A stretch of 64,000 bases of DNA from Aeromicrobium sp. IC_218 (GTDB lineage: Bacteria; Actinomycetota; Actinomycetes; Propionibacteriales; Nocardioidaceae): contig NZ_SJXM01000004.1 of NCBI RefSeq assembly GCF_004336805.1, positions 1-64,000 on the forward strand, read 5' to 3'. Numbering within the stretch: position 1 is the stretch's first letter; the number at the start of each line of letters is the position of its first letter. Shown here piece after piece: positions 42,358 to 51,046 of the stretch. The notes under the pieces are model-generated. The model did no database searches. It saw only the letters and a program-made list of their open reading frames with translations, and was not told the DNA's origin. Both the position numbers and the translations under genes were made by a program.

Positions 42358-44349
42358 ATGGACATCTTCACCTCACGACCGCGACGCGTGCGCGCCGCGG
42401 TCGGCGGCACCGCGATCGGCGCGCTCGTGCTGGGTGCCCTGGCGGTGCCGGCACTCACCAGCAGCGCGTCGGCGTCGCGGCACCACCAGCCCGAGCTCGG
42501 CACGCGCAGCGTCGAGGTCATCAGCCAGGGCGGCTACCGCTTCCGCGACCTGGACAAGGACGGCCGGCTGACGCCGTACGAGGACTGGCGGCTGAGCCCG
42601 CAGCGGCGGGCCGCCGACCTGGTGTCGCGGCTCAGCCTGGAGCAGAAGGCCGGGCTGCTGGTGCACGGCACCCTCGCCACGACCGGCACCACCTACAACG
42701 CGGTGACGAACACCGGCTTCATCGCCGACCGGCACATCACCACCTTCATCACCCGTCTGGCCACCGAGCCGGCCGCGCTGGCCGCGCAGAACAACGGCGT
42801 CCAGGAGATCGCCGAGGCCCAGCCGTTCGGCATCCCGGTGGTCATCTCGACCGACCCGCGCAACGGGTTCACGACGGCGGCCGGGCAGACGGTGCCGCGC
42901 GTGGGCAACACCGCCTTCCCCGACCCGATCGGCATGGCCGCCGCCGGCGACCCGAGGCTGACCCGGACGTACGGCGACGTCGTGCGCCGCGAGTACCGGG
43001 CGGTCGGCATCCACGAGGGCCTCTCGCCGCAGGCCGACCTGGCCACCGAGCCCCGCTGGAGCCGCATCAACGGCACGTTCGGGTCCGACCCGGAGGACGC
43101 CCGCAAGCAGGTCAACGCCTACGTCGCCGGCATCCAGGACGGGTCGGACGGGCTGGGCGCCGAGAGCGTCGCGGCCGTCGTGAAGCACTGGGTCGGGTAC
43201 GGCGCCCAGGTGAACGGCTACGACAGCCACTACTACTACGGCCGCTACGCGAAGCTCGACCAGCGCAGCCTCGACCGGGCGATCGTGCCGTTCCGCGGCG
43301 CCTTCGACGCCGACGTCGCCGGGGTCATGCCGACGTACTCGATCCTGAAGGACCTCGTCTACCGCGGACGTCCGGTCGAGCAGGTCGGTGCCGGCTTCAA
43401 CACGTTCCTGCTGCAGGACCTGCTGCGCGGCAAGCAGGGCTTCGACGGCGTCATCGTCTCGGACTGGGCGATCGCCAACGACTGCCCGGCCGCGTGCAAG
43501 GCCAACGAGGGCCCGACCTTCTTCGGGCCGTGGGGCGTCGGCACCCCGTGGGGCATGGAGGACGCGACCAAGCTGCAGCGGTTCGCCAAGGCGTTCACCG
43601 CCGGCATCGACCAGATGGGTGGCTCGGACGAGCCGCAGTACGTCGTCCAGGCCGTCCAGCAGGGTCTGCTCAGCGAGCGCCGCGTCGACGAGTCGGCGCG
43701 CCGGGTGCTGGAGCAGAAGGTCCGGCTCGGCCTGTTCGAGAACCCGTACGTCGACCCGGCCGAGGCCGCGCAGGTGGCGGGCAACGACCGGTTCCAGGCG
43801 ATCGGCGACGCCGCGCAGGCGAAGTCGCTCACCCTGCTCACCAACCGCGGACGCACCCTGCCGGCGTCGCCGCGCCGGGTGAAGAAGGTCTACCTCTCCG
43901 GCATCGGCGCGCAGGCGGCGACCGACCGCGGCCTGCAGGTCGTGGCCACCCCGCAGGAGGCCGACCTCGCGATCGTCGGGCTGTCCGACCCGACCGGCGT
44001 CGGGCGCGACAACCACCTGGACTTCCGCGGCACGGAGGCGGACTACCAGGCGTTCGCGGCCGCCGCGGCGTCCGGCACGCCGACGGTCGCGGTGCCGAAC
44101 CTGGTCCGGCCGCTGGTGCTCACGAACGTGGTCGACCGGGCGGCCGCGGTGGTCGCCGACTACGGGGTCTCGGACGAGGTGCTGCTCGAGACGATCTTCG
44201 GCGAGCGCAGCCCGGGCGGACGCCTGCCGTTCGAGCTGCCGGCGTCCATGGCCCAGGTCGAGGCCCAGCGCCCCGACCTGTCCGACGACGTCCGCCGGCC
44301 GCTGTTCGAGGTCGGTCACGGCCTGCGGTACGCCCACCGGCACCGCTGA
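42358..44349 (+). CDS. Secreted glycoside hydrolase family 3 protein
   Basis: The 663-aa protein has a Sec signal peptide (hydrophobic stretch about 14-35, cleavage likely near SASA). A short EF-hand-like segment follows (FRDLDKDGRLTPYEDWRL, about 62-79), then the GH3 N-domain with catalytic nucleophile Asp369 in GVIVSDWAIAND and a C-domain from KSLTLLTNRGRTLP. It probably releases glucose or xylose from beta-glycosides outside the cell. The acid/base residue is not clear. An in-frame upstream ATG at 42286 is rejected because it would bury the signal peptide. Confidence 0.88.
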   Translation: MDIFTSRPRRVRAAVGGTAIGALVLGALAVPALTSSASASRHHQPELGTRSVEVISQGGYRFRDLDKDGRLTPYEDWRLSPQRRAADLVSRLSLEQKAGLLVHGTLATTGTTYNAVTNTGFIADRHITTFITRLATEPAALAAQNNGVQEIAEAQPFGIPVVISTDPRNGFTTAAGQTVPRVGNTAFPDPIGMAAAGDPRLTRTYGDVVRREYRAVGIHEGLSPQADLATEPRWSRINGTFGSDPEDARKQVNAYVAGIQDGSDGLGAESVAAVVKHWVGYGAQVNGYDSHYYYGRYAKLDQRSLDRAIVPFRGAFDADVAGVMPTYSILKDLVYRGRPVEQVGAGFNTFLLQDLLRGKQGFDGVIVSDWAIANDCPAACKANEGPTFFGPWGVGTPWGMEDATKLQRFAKAFTAGIDQMGGSDEPQYVVQAVQQGLLSERRVDESARRVLEQKVRLGLFENPYVDPAEAAQVAGNDRFQAIGDAAQAKSLTLLTNRGRTLPASPRRVKKVYLSGIGAQAATDRGLQVVATPQEADLAIVGLSDPTGVGRDNHLDFRGTEADYQAFAAAAASGTPTVAVPNLVRPLVLTNVVDRAAAVVADYGVSDEVLLETIFGERSPGGRLPFELPASMAQVEAQRPDLSDDVRRPLFEVGHGLRYAHRHR

Positions 44350-44361
44350 CCCGCGCGGAGC

Positions 44362-44390
44362 AGGGCCCCGGCCGACCCGGCCGGGGCCCT
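44362..44390 (+). terminator. Terminator after the GH3 gene
   Basis: AGGGCCCCGGCC and its complement form a 12-bp stem with loop GACCC, 12 nt after the stop. Confidence 0.75.
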
Positions 44391-44439
44391 CGCCCGTCGG
44401 CGCCGGCGTGGCCGGGTGCGGCCAGGGGGCGTGAAATCG

Positions 44440-44467
44440 CTCACCTCCCGGGCCTCGCGGCCGATCG
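44440..44467 (+). promoter_or_regulatory. Candidate FliA/WhiG-type (sigma-28) promoter of the chemoreceptor gene
   Basis: CTCACCTCC (44440-44448), 11 nt, then GCCGATCG (44460-44467) have the same geometry as the flagellar sites at 916, 3402 and 8518. Start of translation follows 59 nt downstream. Confidence 0.55.
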
Positions 44468-44526
44468 GGTGGGGGTCGGTCCAGGGACGGTCCGGCGCCT
44501 CACGATCCACCGCCTGGAGGGCACCC

Positions 44527-46167
44527 ATGTCGAAGTCCACGTCGACCGAGCACGTCGAGGCGGGCCCCCGCGGCCTCGCCGCGTGGTGGTCGAGCCGCAA
44601 GATCCGCACCAAGGTCCTGGTGCCGGCCGTCCTCGGTGTCGTCGCCGCCTCGGTGCTGGGTGCCTACAGCCTCAACGCCCTGTCCGACAGCGCCGCCACG
44701 AGCCAGAGCATCCACGAGGACAACCTCGCGGCGGTGAAGGTCCTGGGCGAGATCAGCGTGACGCGCAAGAGCATCTCGATCAGCGCCCGCGACATCCTGC
44801 TCGTCGGTGACGGCCCCGACCGCCAGGCCGTCCTGGACGAGTACGTGGAGCTGCAGAAGACGTTCGACGCCCAGCTCGACGAGTACCTGACCACGAACCC
44901 GACCGCGGCGAACCGCCAGCGCGCCGAGGACATCCGGGCGACGCTCGGCCAGTACATCTCGGCCGTCGACGAGAAGCTCGGCCCGCTGGCCGAGGAGCAG
45001 GACCTCTCCGGCTGGCTCAAGGTCAACAACGGCGAGGTCTCGACCATCGCCGAGAAGATCAGCTCCGACCTCGGCGGCATCGTCGAGTCCGAGGACGCCC
45101 AGGCCAAGGCCGAGGCCGTCGCCGCCCAGGACGCCTACTCCACCGCGCGGACCACGACCATCGCCGTGCTGCTCGTCGGCGCGCTCCTGTGCCTGGGCAT
45201 CGGCCTGCTGGTGGCGCGGAGCATCGCCGCGAGCGTCGGACGCGTCCGCCAGGTCGCCGAGTCCCTCGCCGCCGGCGACCTGACCGCGTCGTCGGGCGTC
45301 ACGTCGCGCGACGAGGTCGGCGAGATGAGCGCCAGCCTGGACGACGCGACCGCCACCCTGCGTGGCCTGATGAGCCAGGTGACGGCGTCCTCGGACGCCC
45401 TCGCCGCGGCCGCCGAGGAGCTCTCGGCGTCCTCGCAGCAGATCGCCGCGGGTGCGGAGGAGACCTCCGTGCAGGCCGGCCTGGTGTCGAACGCGGCCGA
45501 GGACGTGTCGCGCAACGTGCAGACCGTGGCCGCCGGCTCCGACGAGATGGGCGCCTCGATCCGCGAGATCGCCCACTCGGCCAACGAGGCCGCTCGCGTC
45601 GCCTCGGAGGCGGTCCGCACGGTCGAGACCACCAACCAGACGGTCGCCAAGCTGGGCGAGTCCAGCCAGGAGATCGGCAACGTCGTCAAGGTCATCACCT
45701 CGATCGCCGAGCAGACCAACCTGCTGGCCCTGAACGCCACGATCGAGGCGGCCCGCGCCGGCGAGGCCGGCAAGGGCTTCGCGGTCGTCGCCAACGAGGT
45801 CAAGGAGCTGGCCCAGGAGACGGCCCGCGCGACCGAGGACATCGCCCGTCGCGTGGACGCCATCCAGTCCGATACCGGCGGCGCCGTGGACGCGATCGGG
45901 CAGATCGCCGAGATCATCACCTCGATCAACGACTACCAGGTGACGATCGCCTCGGCGGTGGAGGAGCAGACCGCCACCACGAACGAGATGAGCCGCAACG
46001 TCTCCGAGGCCTCGGCCGGCTCGGGCCAGATCGCGGACAACATCTCGGGCGTCTCCGAGGCCGCGGCCGGCACCACGCAGGCGCTGTCGCAGACGCAGTC
46101 CGCCGTCGACGAGGTCGCCCGCATGGCCACCGAGCTGCGTGGCTCGGTCGCCCACTTCCGCGTCTGA
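44527..46167 (+). CDS. Methyl-accepting chemotaxis protein
   Basis: The 546-aa chemoreceptor has a first membrane helix (about residues 29-50), an extracytoplasmic four-helix-type sensor (about 51-205, with [23 protein letters not shown]) and a second helix (about 210-232). A HAMP domain ([22 protein letters not shown]) leads to a signalling domain with the hairpin tip region [39 protein letters not shown] sequence (start [15 protein letters not shown]). There is no C-terminal CheR-binding pentapeptide. The ligand is unknown. A sigma-28-like promoter links it to the flagellar genes. Confidence 0.95.
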   Translation: MSKSTSTEHVEAGPRGLAAWWSSRKIRTKVLVPAVLGVVAASVLGAYSLNALSDSAATSQSIHEDNLAAVKVLGEISVTRKSISISARDILLVGDGPDRQAVLDEYVELQKTFDAQLDEYLTTNPTAANRQRAEDIRATLGQYISAVDEKLGPLAEEQDLSGWLKVNNGEVSTIAEKISSDLGGIVESEDAQAKAEAVAAQDAYSTARTTTIAVLLVGALLCLGIGLLVARSIAASVGRVRQVAESLAAGDLTASSGVTSRDEVGEMSASLDDATATLRGLMSQVTASSDALAAAAEELSASSQQIAAGAEETSVQAGLVSNAAEDVSRNVQTVAAGSDEMGASIREIAHSANEAARVASEAVRTVETTNQTVAKLGESSQEIGNVVKVITSIAEQTNLLALNATIEAARAGEAGKGFAVVANEVKELAQETARATEDIARRVDAIQSDTGGAVDAIGQIAEIITSINDYQVTIASAVEEQTATTNEMSRNVSEASAGSGQIADNISGVSEAAAGTTQALSQTQSAVDEVARMATELRGSVAHFRV

Positions 46168-46193
46168 TCCCGGTCCCACCCGACGAGGGGCCC

Positions 46194-46228
46194 GCCGCCA
46201 CGTGCGACGGGCCCCTCGCCGTGCGTCC
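46194..46228 (+). terminator. Terminator after the chemoreceptor gene
   Basis: CGAGGGGCCCG (46194-46204) pairs with CGGGCCCCTCG (46218-46228), an 11-bp stem with a 13-nt loop, 26 nt after the stop. Confidence 0.7.
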
Positions 46229-46334
46229 GGACGGTGGCGGGCCGGTGCGTGGTCCGCACCCCGGCCCGCGCGGATCCCGCCGATCCGTCCCGCATCCCTG
46301 GAGCGCGGGTGACCGTCCGGCGCACGATCGACGC

Positions 46335-46715
46335 ATGACGCATGGCGCGGCGTCCGCCGCTCACGAGCTCGGGGTCTCGCTCGTCGACGTGCAGCAGATG
46401 ATCTGCCGTCGCGAGCTGTACGCCTGCGTCTCGGGCGGACGCCTGGAGGTGCCGGAGTGGCAGCTGGTGCGCCGGCCGGGCGAGCCGGACGCGCACGTGC
46501 TGCCCCACCTGACCCGGGTGCTCGCGGTGCTGCCGAGCGAGGTGCACCCGTTCGTCGTCCGAGCCTTCTTCCTGCGCGAGCTGGTAGGCGTGGACGCGGA
46601 CGGCGTCCCGCTCGTCGTGCGCGACTGGCTGGCGCAGGGCGGGGCGCCGGAGGCGGTCGAGGCGGTGGCCGTCCTGCGCTTCGGCGCGGGCCCCGCCCTG
46701 CGTCGTTCGCGCTAG
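46335..46715 (+). CDS. Small helix-turn-helix protein with MbcA/Xre-C-like C-terminus
   Basis: The 126-aa protein has an N-terminal HTH-like region (AAHELGVSLVDVQQMICRRELYACVSGGRLEVPEWQL) and a C-terminal helical part (LPHLTRVLAVLPSEVHPFVVRAFFLR...VPLVVRDWLAQGGAPEAVEAVAVL) resembling the antitoxin MbcA/ParS/Xre C-terminal domain. Such proteins are often toxin partners, but no toxin gene lies beside it. CACGAT at 46323-46328, 6 nt before the ATG, may be a -10 element of a leaderless message. It overlaps the convergent hydrolase gene by 4 nt. Confidence 0.7.
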   Translation: MTHGAASAAHELGVSLVDVQQMICRRELYACVSGGRLEVPEWQLVRRPGEPDAHVLPHLTRVLAVLPSEVHPFVVRAFFLRELVGVDADGVPLVVRDWLAQGGAPEAVEAVAVLRFGAGPALRRSR

Positions 46716-47611
46716 ACCGGGGCGACCTCGCCCAGCCAGGACAGCAGCGCGGCGTTGACCTCGTCGGGACGCTCCTGCTGCACCCAGTGGCCCGCGCCGT
46801 CGAGGACGACGCTGGACCGCAGGTCGGTGACCCAGCCGTCCATGCCCTGCGCGGGCATGAACAGCGCGACCGGGTCGCGCGACCCGGTCAGGAAGAACGC
46901 GGGCTGCGTGACCCGCCGGTCGGTCCAGTCGCGGGTGAGCTCGGCGTTGCGGTCGAGGTTGCGGTAGTACGACAGGCCCCCGGCGAACCCGGTGCGCTCG
47001 AACGCCTCGGCGTAGACGTCCAGGTCGGCCTCCGTCATCCAGCGCGGGCGGCGGACGTCCTCGCCCTCGCGGGCCGCCCAGTCGGCGCCCCAGACCTCGC
47101 TGGTGCTGAGCGTGCGCCGCACGTCGGACTCGAGCACCGGCTCGGCGACGCCGGGCTCCTGGAACCAGAGCATGTAGAAGTCCTCGCCGATGCGGTGGCG
47201 GAAGACCTCGGTGGGCACCGACCGGGTCGGCGGCGTGAACGGCACGCTCAGCCCGGCGACGGCGCGGACGCGCTCGGGCTGGCCGGTGGCGAGCAGCCAG
47301 ACCACGTTGGCGCCCCAGTCGTGGCCGACGAAGACGGCCGACTCCTCGCCGACGTCGTCGAGGTACCCGGTGAGGTCGCGGCCCAGGGTCAGGGCGTCGT
47401 AGCCCTCGGGCCCCGGCGGGACGTCCGAGCGTCCGTAGCCGCGCATGTCGGGCACGGCGACCCGGTAGCCGGCGGCGACGAGGGCGGGCACCTGGTGGCG
47501 CCAGGAGTACCCCAGCTCGGGGAACCCGTGGACGAGGACCACGAGGGGTCCGTCGCCCTCCTCGAGGACGGACAGCTCGATGCCGTTGGTGGCGACCCGG
47601 CGCACGGTCAT
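46712..47611 (-). CDS. Alpha/beta hydrolase, epoxide hydrolase-like
   Basis: The 299-aa enzyme has the oxyanion motif HGFPELGYSWRHQ (His28-Gly-Phe-Pro), nucleophile Asp98 in FVGHDWGANVVW and a cap domain with SYYRNLDRN, whose Tyr is a usual epoxide-binding residue. A charge-relay Asp in GSRDPVALF and the catalytic His in LDGAGHWVQQERPDEV complete the site. An Asp nucleophile points to an epoxide hydrolase or haloalkane dehalogenase; HGFPE and the cap favour the former. The natural substrate is unknown. Confidence 0.85.
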   Translation of the reverse strand: MTVRRVATNGIELSVLEEGDGPLVVLVHGFPELGYSWRHQVPALVAAGYRVAVPDMRGYGRSDVPPGPEGYDALTLGRDLTGYLDDVGEESAVFVGHDWGANVVWLLATGQPERVRAVAGLSVPFTPPTRSVPTEVFRHRIGEDFYMLWFQEPGVAEPVLESDVRRTLSTSEVWGADWAAREGEDVRRPRWMTEADLDVYAEAFERTGFAGGLSYYRNLDRNAELTRDWTDRRVTQPAFFLTGSRDPVALFMPAQGMDGWVTDLRSSVVLDGAGHWVQQERPDEVNAALLSWLGEVAPV

Positions 47612-47654
47612 GGGGACCCCTCTCGCAGGCCGCCCAGTGTGCCGGGCGAGCGGG

Positions 47655-47927
47655 TCAGGCGGTGGCGGCGCCCTTGGCCGGGAAGTACAGCACCTGGATG
47701 CAGTCGCGACAGGCCTGCGGGTTCACCGCGGTGAAGCCCTGGTCGTAGAAGACCTTCCACTCGATCGCGGCCATGCCGCAGGCGGTGGTCGGCGAGCCGA
47801 CCTCCCGCGCGTGGAAGGTGCCGTACGGTCCCCACCCGCCCGGGACCTGGCGGCGGTGCGGCGACGACGCGAAGTAGCGCGACGCGATGGTGGGACGAGC
47901 GGTGCGGGACGACAGGGCCACGGCCAT
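47655..47927 (-). CDS. Small protein of unknown function, divergent from a TetR gene
   Basis: The 90-aa product is rich in aromatic residues with three cysteines (TACGM and QACRDCIQV); no membrane helix or known domain is seen. Almost all codons end in G or C, which supports real coding. GAGGGGAAA lies upstream of the ATG on the minus strand. It is divergent from the TetR gene at 48048 and shares with it a gap with two palindromes, so it may be the regulator's target. An overlapping plus-strand frame (47580-47948) is a shadow. Confidence 0.6.
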   Translation of the reverse strand: MAVALSSRTARPTIASRYFASSPHRRQVPGGWGPYGTFHAREVGSPTTACGMAAIEWKVFYDQGFTAVNPQACRDCIQVLYFPAKGAATA

Positions 47928-47948
47928 CGGAGGTTTCCCCTCAATTAG

Positions 47949-47979
47949 GACTGAGTCTCACTGCACGACACTGAGTGTC
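47949..47979. promoter_or_regulatory. Paired palindromes between the 90-aa gene and its TetR neighbour
   Basis: GACTGAGTC (47949-47957) and GACACTGAGTGTC (47967-47979) share the core ACTGAGT and have centres 20 bp apart, about two helical turns. This fits a double operator for the TetR protein encoded at 48048. Confidence 0.5.
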
Positions 47980-48047
47980 ATTACGGCAGTGTTACGTGTG
48001 TCCCAGGTCTCGTCAAGCCGAGCAGCCGAATCGGTCACGATGGACGC

Positions 48048-48698
48048 ATGAGCACCGACGCGCGCGACCGCATCGTCCAGGCGGCGATGGAGCTGTTCGC
48101 GGCCCACGGGTACGCAGAGACGAGCGTCGAGGACATCGCGACGGCGGCCCAGGTGAGCCGCTCGACGTTCTTCCGGTACTTCGGCTCCAAGGAGTCCGTG
48201 GTCTTCCCCGACCACGACGAGATGCTGGCCGACATCCGCCGCCGGCTGGACGCCTCGACGCAGCGGTCCGCGCTGGACGCGGTCAGCGCCGCGATCACGA
48301 CGGTGCTGGTGCACTACGTGAGCGAGGGCGAGCACGCGCGCCGCCGCTACCGCCTGACCAGCTCGATCCAGGCGCTGCGCGAGCGCGAGATCGCCATGGT
48401 GGCGCGCTACCAGCGGCTGTTCCGCCAGTACCTGACGCGCTACGACGTGACGTCGGACGGGTCGCCGCTGCGGGCCGAGCTCATGGCCGCGGCGGTCGTG
48501 TCGGCGCACAACCACGTCCTGCGCCGGTGGCTGCGCGGGGAGTGCGACGAGCCGATGATCGAGATCGACCAGGCGCTGCAGCTCGTGGCCGAGGTGTTCG
48601 TGGTGCAGGACGGCGCCCCGCAGGGGGTGCTGGTGCTCGAGGCCGGACGATCGCTGGCCGACGTGCTGCCGGCGCTGCGGGCCGCCGTCCAGGGCTGA
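48048..48698 (+). CDS. TetR-family transcriptional regulator
   Basis: The 216-aa protein starts with a TetR DNA-binding domain (RIVQAAMELFAAHGYAETSVEDIATAAQVSRSTFFRYFGSKESVVF, about residues 8-55) of the FRYF subgroup. The helical C-domain with RLTSSIQALREREIAMVARYQRLF resembles MftR-like regulators. No Shine-Dalgarno is seen; CACGAT at 48036-48041 lies 6 nt before the ATG. It probably represses itself and the divergent small gene through the palindromes at 47949-47979. Confidence 0.88.
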   Translation: MSTDARDRIVQAAMELFAAHGYAETSVEDIATAAQVSRSTFFRYFGSKESVVFPDHDEMLADIRRRLDASTQRSALDAVSAAITTVLVHYVSEGEHARRRYRLTSSIQALREREIAMVARYQRLFRQYLTRYDVTSDGSPLRAELMAAAVVSAHNHVLRRWLRGECDEPMIEIDQALQLVAEVFVVQDGAPQGVLVLEAGRSLADVLPALRAAVQG

Positions 48699-48730
48699 CC
48701 GCCGCGCTCGACCCGGCGGGGGACGCAGAA

Positions 48731-48764
48731 GGGCCGCGGCCGATCCGAAGATCGACCGCGGCCC
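48731..48764. terminator. Bidirectional terminator between the TetR and whiB genes
   Basis: GGGCCGCGG...CCGCGGCCC with an inner CGATC/GATCG stem (one mismatch between) and loop CGAA lies between the two convergent genes. Confidence 0.75.
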
Positions 48765-48815
48765 TGGCACGACTCGCCGCGAGCCCCCCTGAAGCCCGCG
48801 ACAGGCCGGGCGGGT

Positions 48816-49112
48816 TCAGGAAGCGAGCGGCTGCGCCTTGCGCCCGGCGAGGATCTCGGCGCGCTCGTTGACGGTCAGGCCGCCCCACACGCCGTACGGC
48901 TCCTGGACCGAGAGCGCGTGCTCACGGCACTCCTGGATGACCGGGCAGGTGGCGCAGAAGCTCTTGGCCTTCGCCTCGCGGGCGGCGCGGCGCGGGCCAC
49001 GCTCGAACTCCGGGGAGAAGAAGGTGTCGGGGTCCGCGTTGTTGCAGGCCCCCTCGTACTGCCACTCGTACGTCTCGATGAGCGGCATCGGCAGTCGGTT
49101 CACGTTGACCAT
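48816..49112 (-). CDS. whiB3: WhiB-family iron-sulfur regulator, WhiB3/WhiD type
   Basis: WhiB proteins hold a [4Fe-4S] cluster, bind the primary sigma factor and act as redox-sensitive regulators. The 98-aa product has the four cysteines Cys23, Cys53, Cys56 and Cys62, the GVWGG turn (74-78) and a short basic tail (GRKAQ). The pattern WQYEGACNNADPDTFFSPEFERGPRRAAREAKAK and CPVIQECREHALSVQEPYGVWGGL is closest to WhiB3/WhiD. The ATG at 49112 was preferred to an upstream in-frame one at 49163. Phased direct repeats lie upstream. Confidence 0.88.
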   Translation of the reverse strand: MVNVNRLPMPLIETYEWQYEGACNNADPDTFFSPEFERGPRRAAREAKAKSFCATCPVIQECREHALSVQEPYGVWGGLTVNERAEILAGRKAQPLAS

Positions 49113-49160
49113 GGCGTCCTCTTTCCCCCAGGTGCGAGACGCCGGATCGACGCTCGCTTC

Positions 49161-49240
49161 CAAAACCTGTTCAGAACTTACTCAAAACCTCTTCACGAGT
49201 GCAAGGGAGTTGAAGAAGTTTCTTGCGCAGAACTTGTTCA
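49161..49240. repeat. Helically phased direct repeats upstream of whiB
   Basis: Three 11-nt units run head to tail: CAAAACCTGTT (49161), CAGAACTTACT (49172) and CAAAACCTCTT (49183), consensus CARAACYTNYT. A fourth, CAGAACTTGTT, begins at 49228. An imperfect palindrome AAGAA-GT-TTCTT (49213-49224) lies between. The tract is much richer in A and T than the surrounding DNA and lies 50-130 nt before the whiB start, so it is a likely binding site for a regulator that uses direct repeats. Confidence 0.6.
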
Positions 49241-49305
49241 CCCGTCCCGGACCCCTGGAACTCCGGGGATGGACGCGGGAACTTACCCCCGGGTAACCTG
49301 CGGTC

Positions 49306-50106
49306 ATGACCGAGTCACGCGTCCAGGTGGAGCTCGCCGGACCGATCGCCCACGTCCGTCTGAACCGTCCCGACAAGCTCAACGGCTTCGACCTGGAGCT
49401 CATCGCCGAGCTCATCGAGGCGGGCCGCCGTCTCGCCCGCGACCGTGACGTCCGCGTCGTCGTGCTGAGCGGCAACGGGCGCTCGTTCTGCGCCGGCCTG
49501 GACTTCGCCGCGGCGTTCAAGGACAAGAAGCGCGTCGCGCGGATGTTCTTCGCCGGGCCGCGTCGGGCCAACGACTTCCAGCGGGTCACCGAGGTGTGGC
49601 GCTCGCTGCCGGTCCCGGTCATCGCCGTCGTCCACGGCCACTGCTTCGGCGCCGGCCTGCAGCTCGCGGCCAACGCCGACTTCCGCTTCACCACGCCCGA
49701 CGCGAAGTGGTCGATCCTCGAGGCGAAGTGGGGCCTGGTGCCCGACATGGGCGGCACCGTGCCGTTCAGCGAGCTGCTGCGCACCGACGTGCTGATGCGC
49801 CTGGCGCTCACCGGCGACGTGTTCAGCGGCCAGGAGGCCGGCGAGCTCGGCCTCGCCACCGGCGTCAGCGACGACCCGCAGGCCGAGGCGCTGGCCCTCG
49901 CGGAGCGGATCATCGCGCGCTCGCCGGACTCGGTCGCGGCCACGAAGCGTCTGGTCCTGCAGACCCGGCGCGGCAGCGTGCGCGAGGCCTTCCGGCTCGA
50001 GCGTCGGCTGCAGTCGCGCATGTTCAAGTCGCCCAACACGGCCATCGCCCGCAAGGCCGGCAGCACCGGCGCCGAGCCCGAGTTCGGCCCGCGCACCGTC
50101 GACTGA
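49306..50106 (+). CDS. Enoyl-CoA hydratase/isomerase family protein
   Basis: The 266-aa crotonase-fold enzyme has HVRLNRPDKLNGFDLELI, the oxyanion segments GRSFCAGLDF and VHGHCFGAGLQLAANADFRF, and LEAKWGLVPDMGGT with a catalytic Glu. A TAACCT hexamer (49294-49299) lies 6 nt before the ATG, so the message is probably leaderless and the start well defined. The C-terminus is shorter on motifs; the exact fatty-acid or amino-acid pathway is not shown by the neighbours. Confidence 0.87.
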   Translation: MTESRVQVELAGPIAHVRLNRPDKLNGFDLELIAELIEAGRRLARDRDVRVVVLSGNGRSFCAGLDFAAAFKDKKRVARMFFAGPRRANDFQRVTEVWRSLPVPVIAVVHGHCFGAGLQLAANADFRFTTPDAKWSILEAKWGLVPDMGGTVPFSELLRTDVLMRLALTGDVFSGQEAGELGLATGVSDDPQAEALALAERIIARSPDSVAATKRLVLQTRRGSVREAFRLERRLQSRMFKSPNTAIARKAGSTGAEPEFGPRTVD

Positions 50107-50136
50107 CCGGTCCCGGCTCTCCGTAGGGTGAGCGCC

Positions 50137-51042
50137 ATGATGACGGTCGTCGGCGAGGCCCTGGTGGACGTGCTGGTGCGGCCCGACGGGTCGCGGGCCG
50201 AGCGTCCGGGCGGTGGCCCGGCGAACGTCGCGCTGGCGCTGGCCCGGCTCGACCACCCGGTCACGCTGCTGACCACGCTGGGCGGCGACGAGCGCGGACG
50301 GCTGGTGGCCGAGCACCTGCGGGCGTCCGGGGTGCGGCTGGAGGCCCACCCCGCGCCGCGCACGTCCACCGCGACGGCCACGCTCGACGCGTCCGGCTCG
50401 GCGACCTACGACTTCGACCTGACCTGGGACCCCGGCGCGCTCGCCCTGCCCGGCGGCGGGCTGCTGCACGTCGGCTCGCTCGGCGCGTTCCTGGAGCCGG
50501 GTGCGGACGCCGTCGAGCGGCTCGTCGCCGCGGCGCGGAGCGCGGCCGTCGTCTCGTTCGACCCGAACCTGCGCCCCACCCTCGTGCCCGACCGGACCTC
50601 CGCCGTCGCGCGGCTCGAGCGCCTCGTCGCGCTCGCCGACGTGGTCAAGGCCAGCGACGAGGACCTGCGCTGGGCGTACCCCGACGCCGACCCCGAGGAC
50701 GTGGCCCGCGGCTGGCTGGGGTTCGGTCCCCGGCTCGTCGTGGTGACCGCCGGCGGCGAGGGCGCGGTCGCGCTCACGGCCGACGTCCGGGTGGAGGTCG
50801 GCGCGCCCGAGGCTGCCGTGGTCGACACCGTGGGCGCCGGCGACACGTTCATGGCCGGGCTGCTGTCCCGGCTGGCCGACGAGCACCTGCTCGACCCCGA
50901 CGCGCGCGATCGGCTGGGCGGGATGGACCCGGCCACGCTGCAGCGCGTGCTCGCGACGGCCGTCCGGGCCGCCGCCGTGGTGGTCGGCCGCGAGGGCGCC
51001 GACCCGCCCCGCCGCGACGAGCTGGGGCCCGCCCTAGGGTGA
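50137..51042 (+). CDS. PfkB-family carbohydrate kinase (fructokinase-like)
   Basis: The 301-aa ribokinase-fold enzyme has the N-terminal substrate motif GGGPANVALALARL, the SFDPNLRPTL segment and the C-terminal anion-hole/catalytic motif VDTVGAGDTFMAGLLSRL with the base Asp in GAGD. Fructose or another sugar is the likely acceptor. TAGGGT (50124-50129) lies 7 nt before the ATG at 50137; a GTG at 50128 would overlap that hexamer, so the ATG is preferred as a leaderless start. Confidence 0.88.
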   Translation: MMTVVGEALVDVLVRPDGSRAERPGGGPANVALALARLDHPVTLLTTLGGDERGRLVAEHLRASGVRLEAHPAPRTSTATATLDASGSATYDFDLTWDPGALALPGGGLLHVGSLGAFLEPGADAVERLVAAARSAAVVSFDPNLRPTLVPDRTSAVARLERLVALADVVKASDEDLRWAYPDADPEDVARGWLGFGPRLVVVTAGGEGAVALTADVRVEVGAPEAAVVDTVGAGDTFMAGLLSRLADEHLLDPDARDRLGGMDPATLQRVLATAVRAAAVVVGREGADPPRRDELGPALG

Positions 51043-51046
51043 CGGC

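Noticed and set aside
47580..47948. 122-aa plus-strand ORF opposite the 90-aa gene
   Set aside because: The minus-strand frame has better codon statistics, a Shine-Dalgarno-like sequence and a sensible promoter gap.
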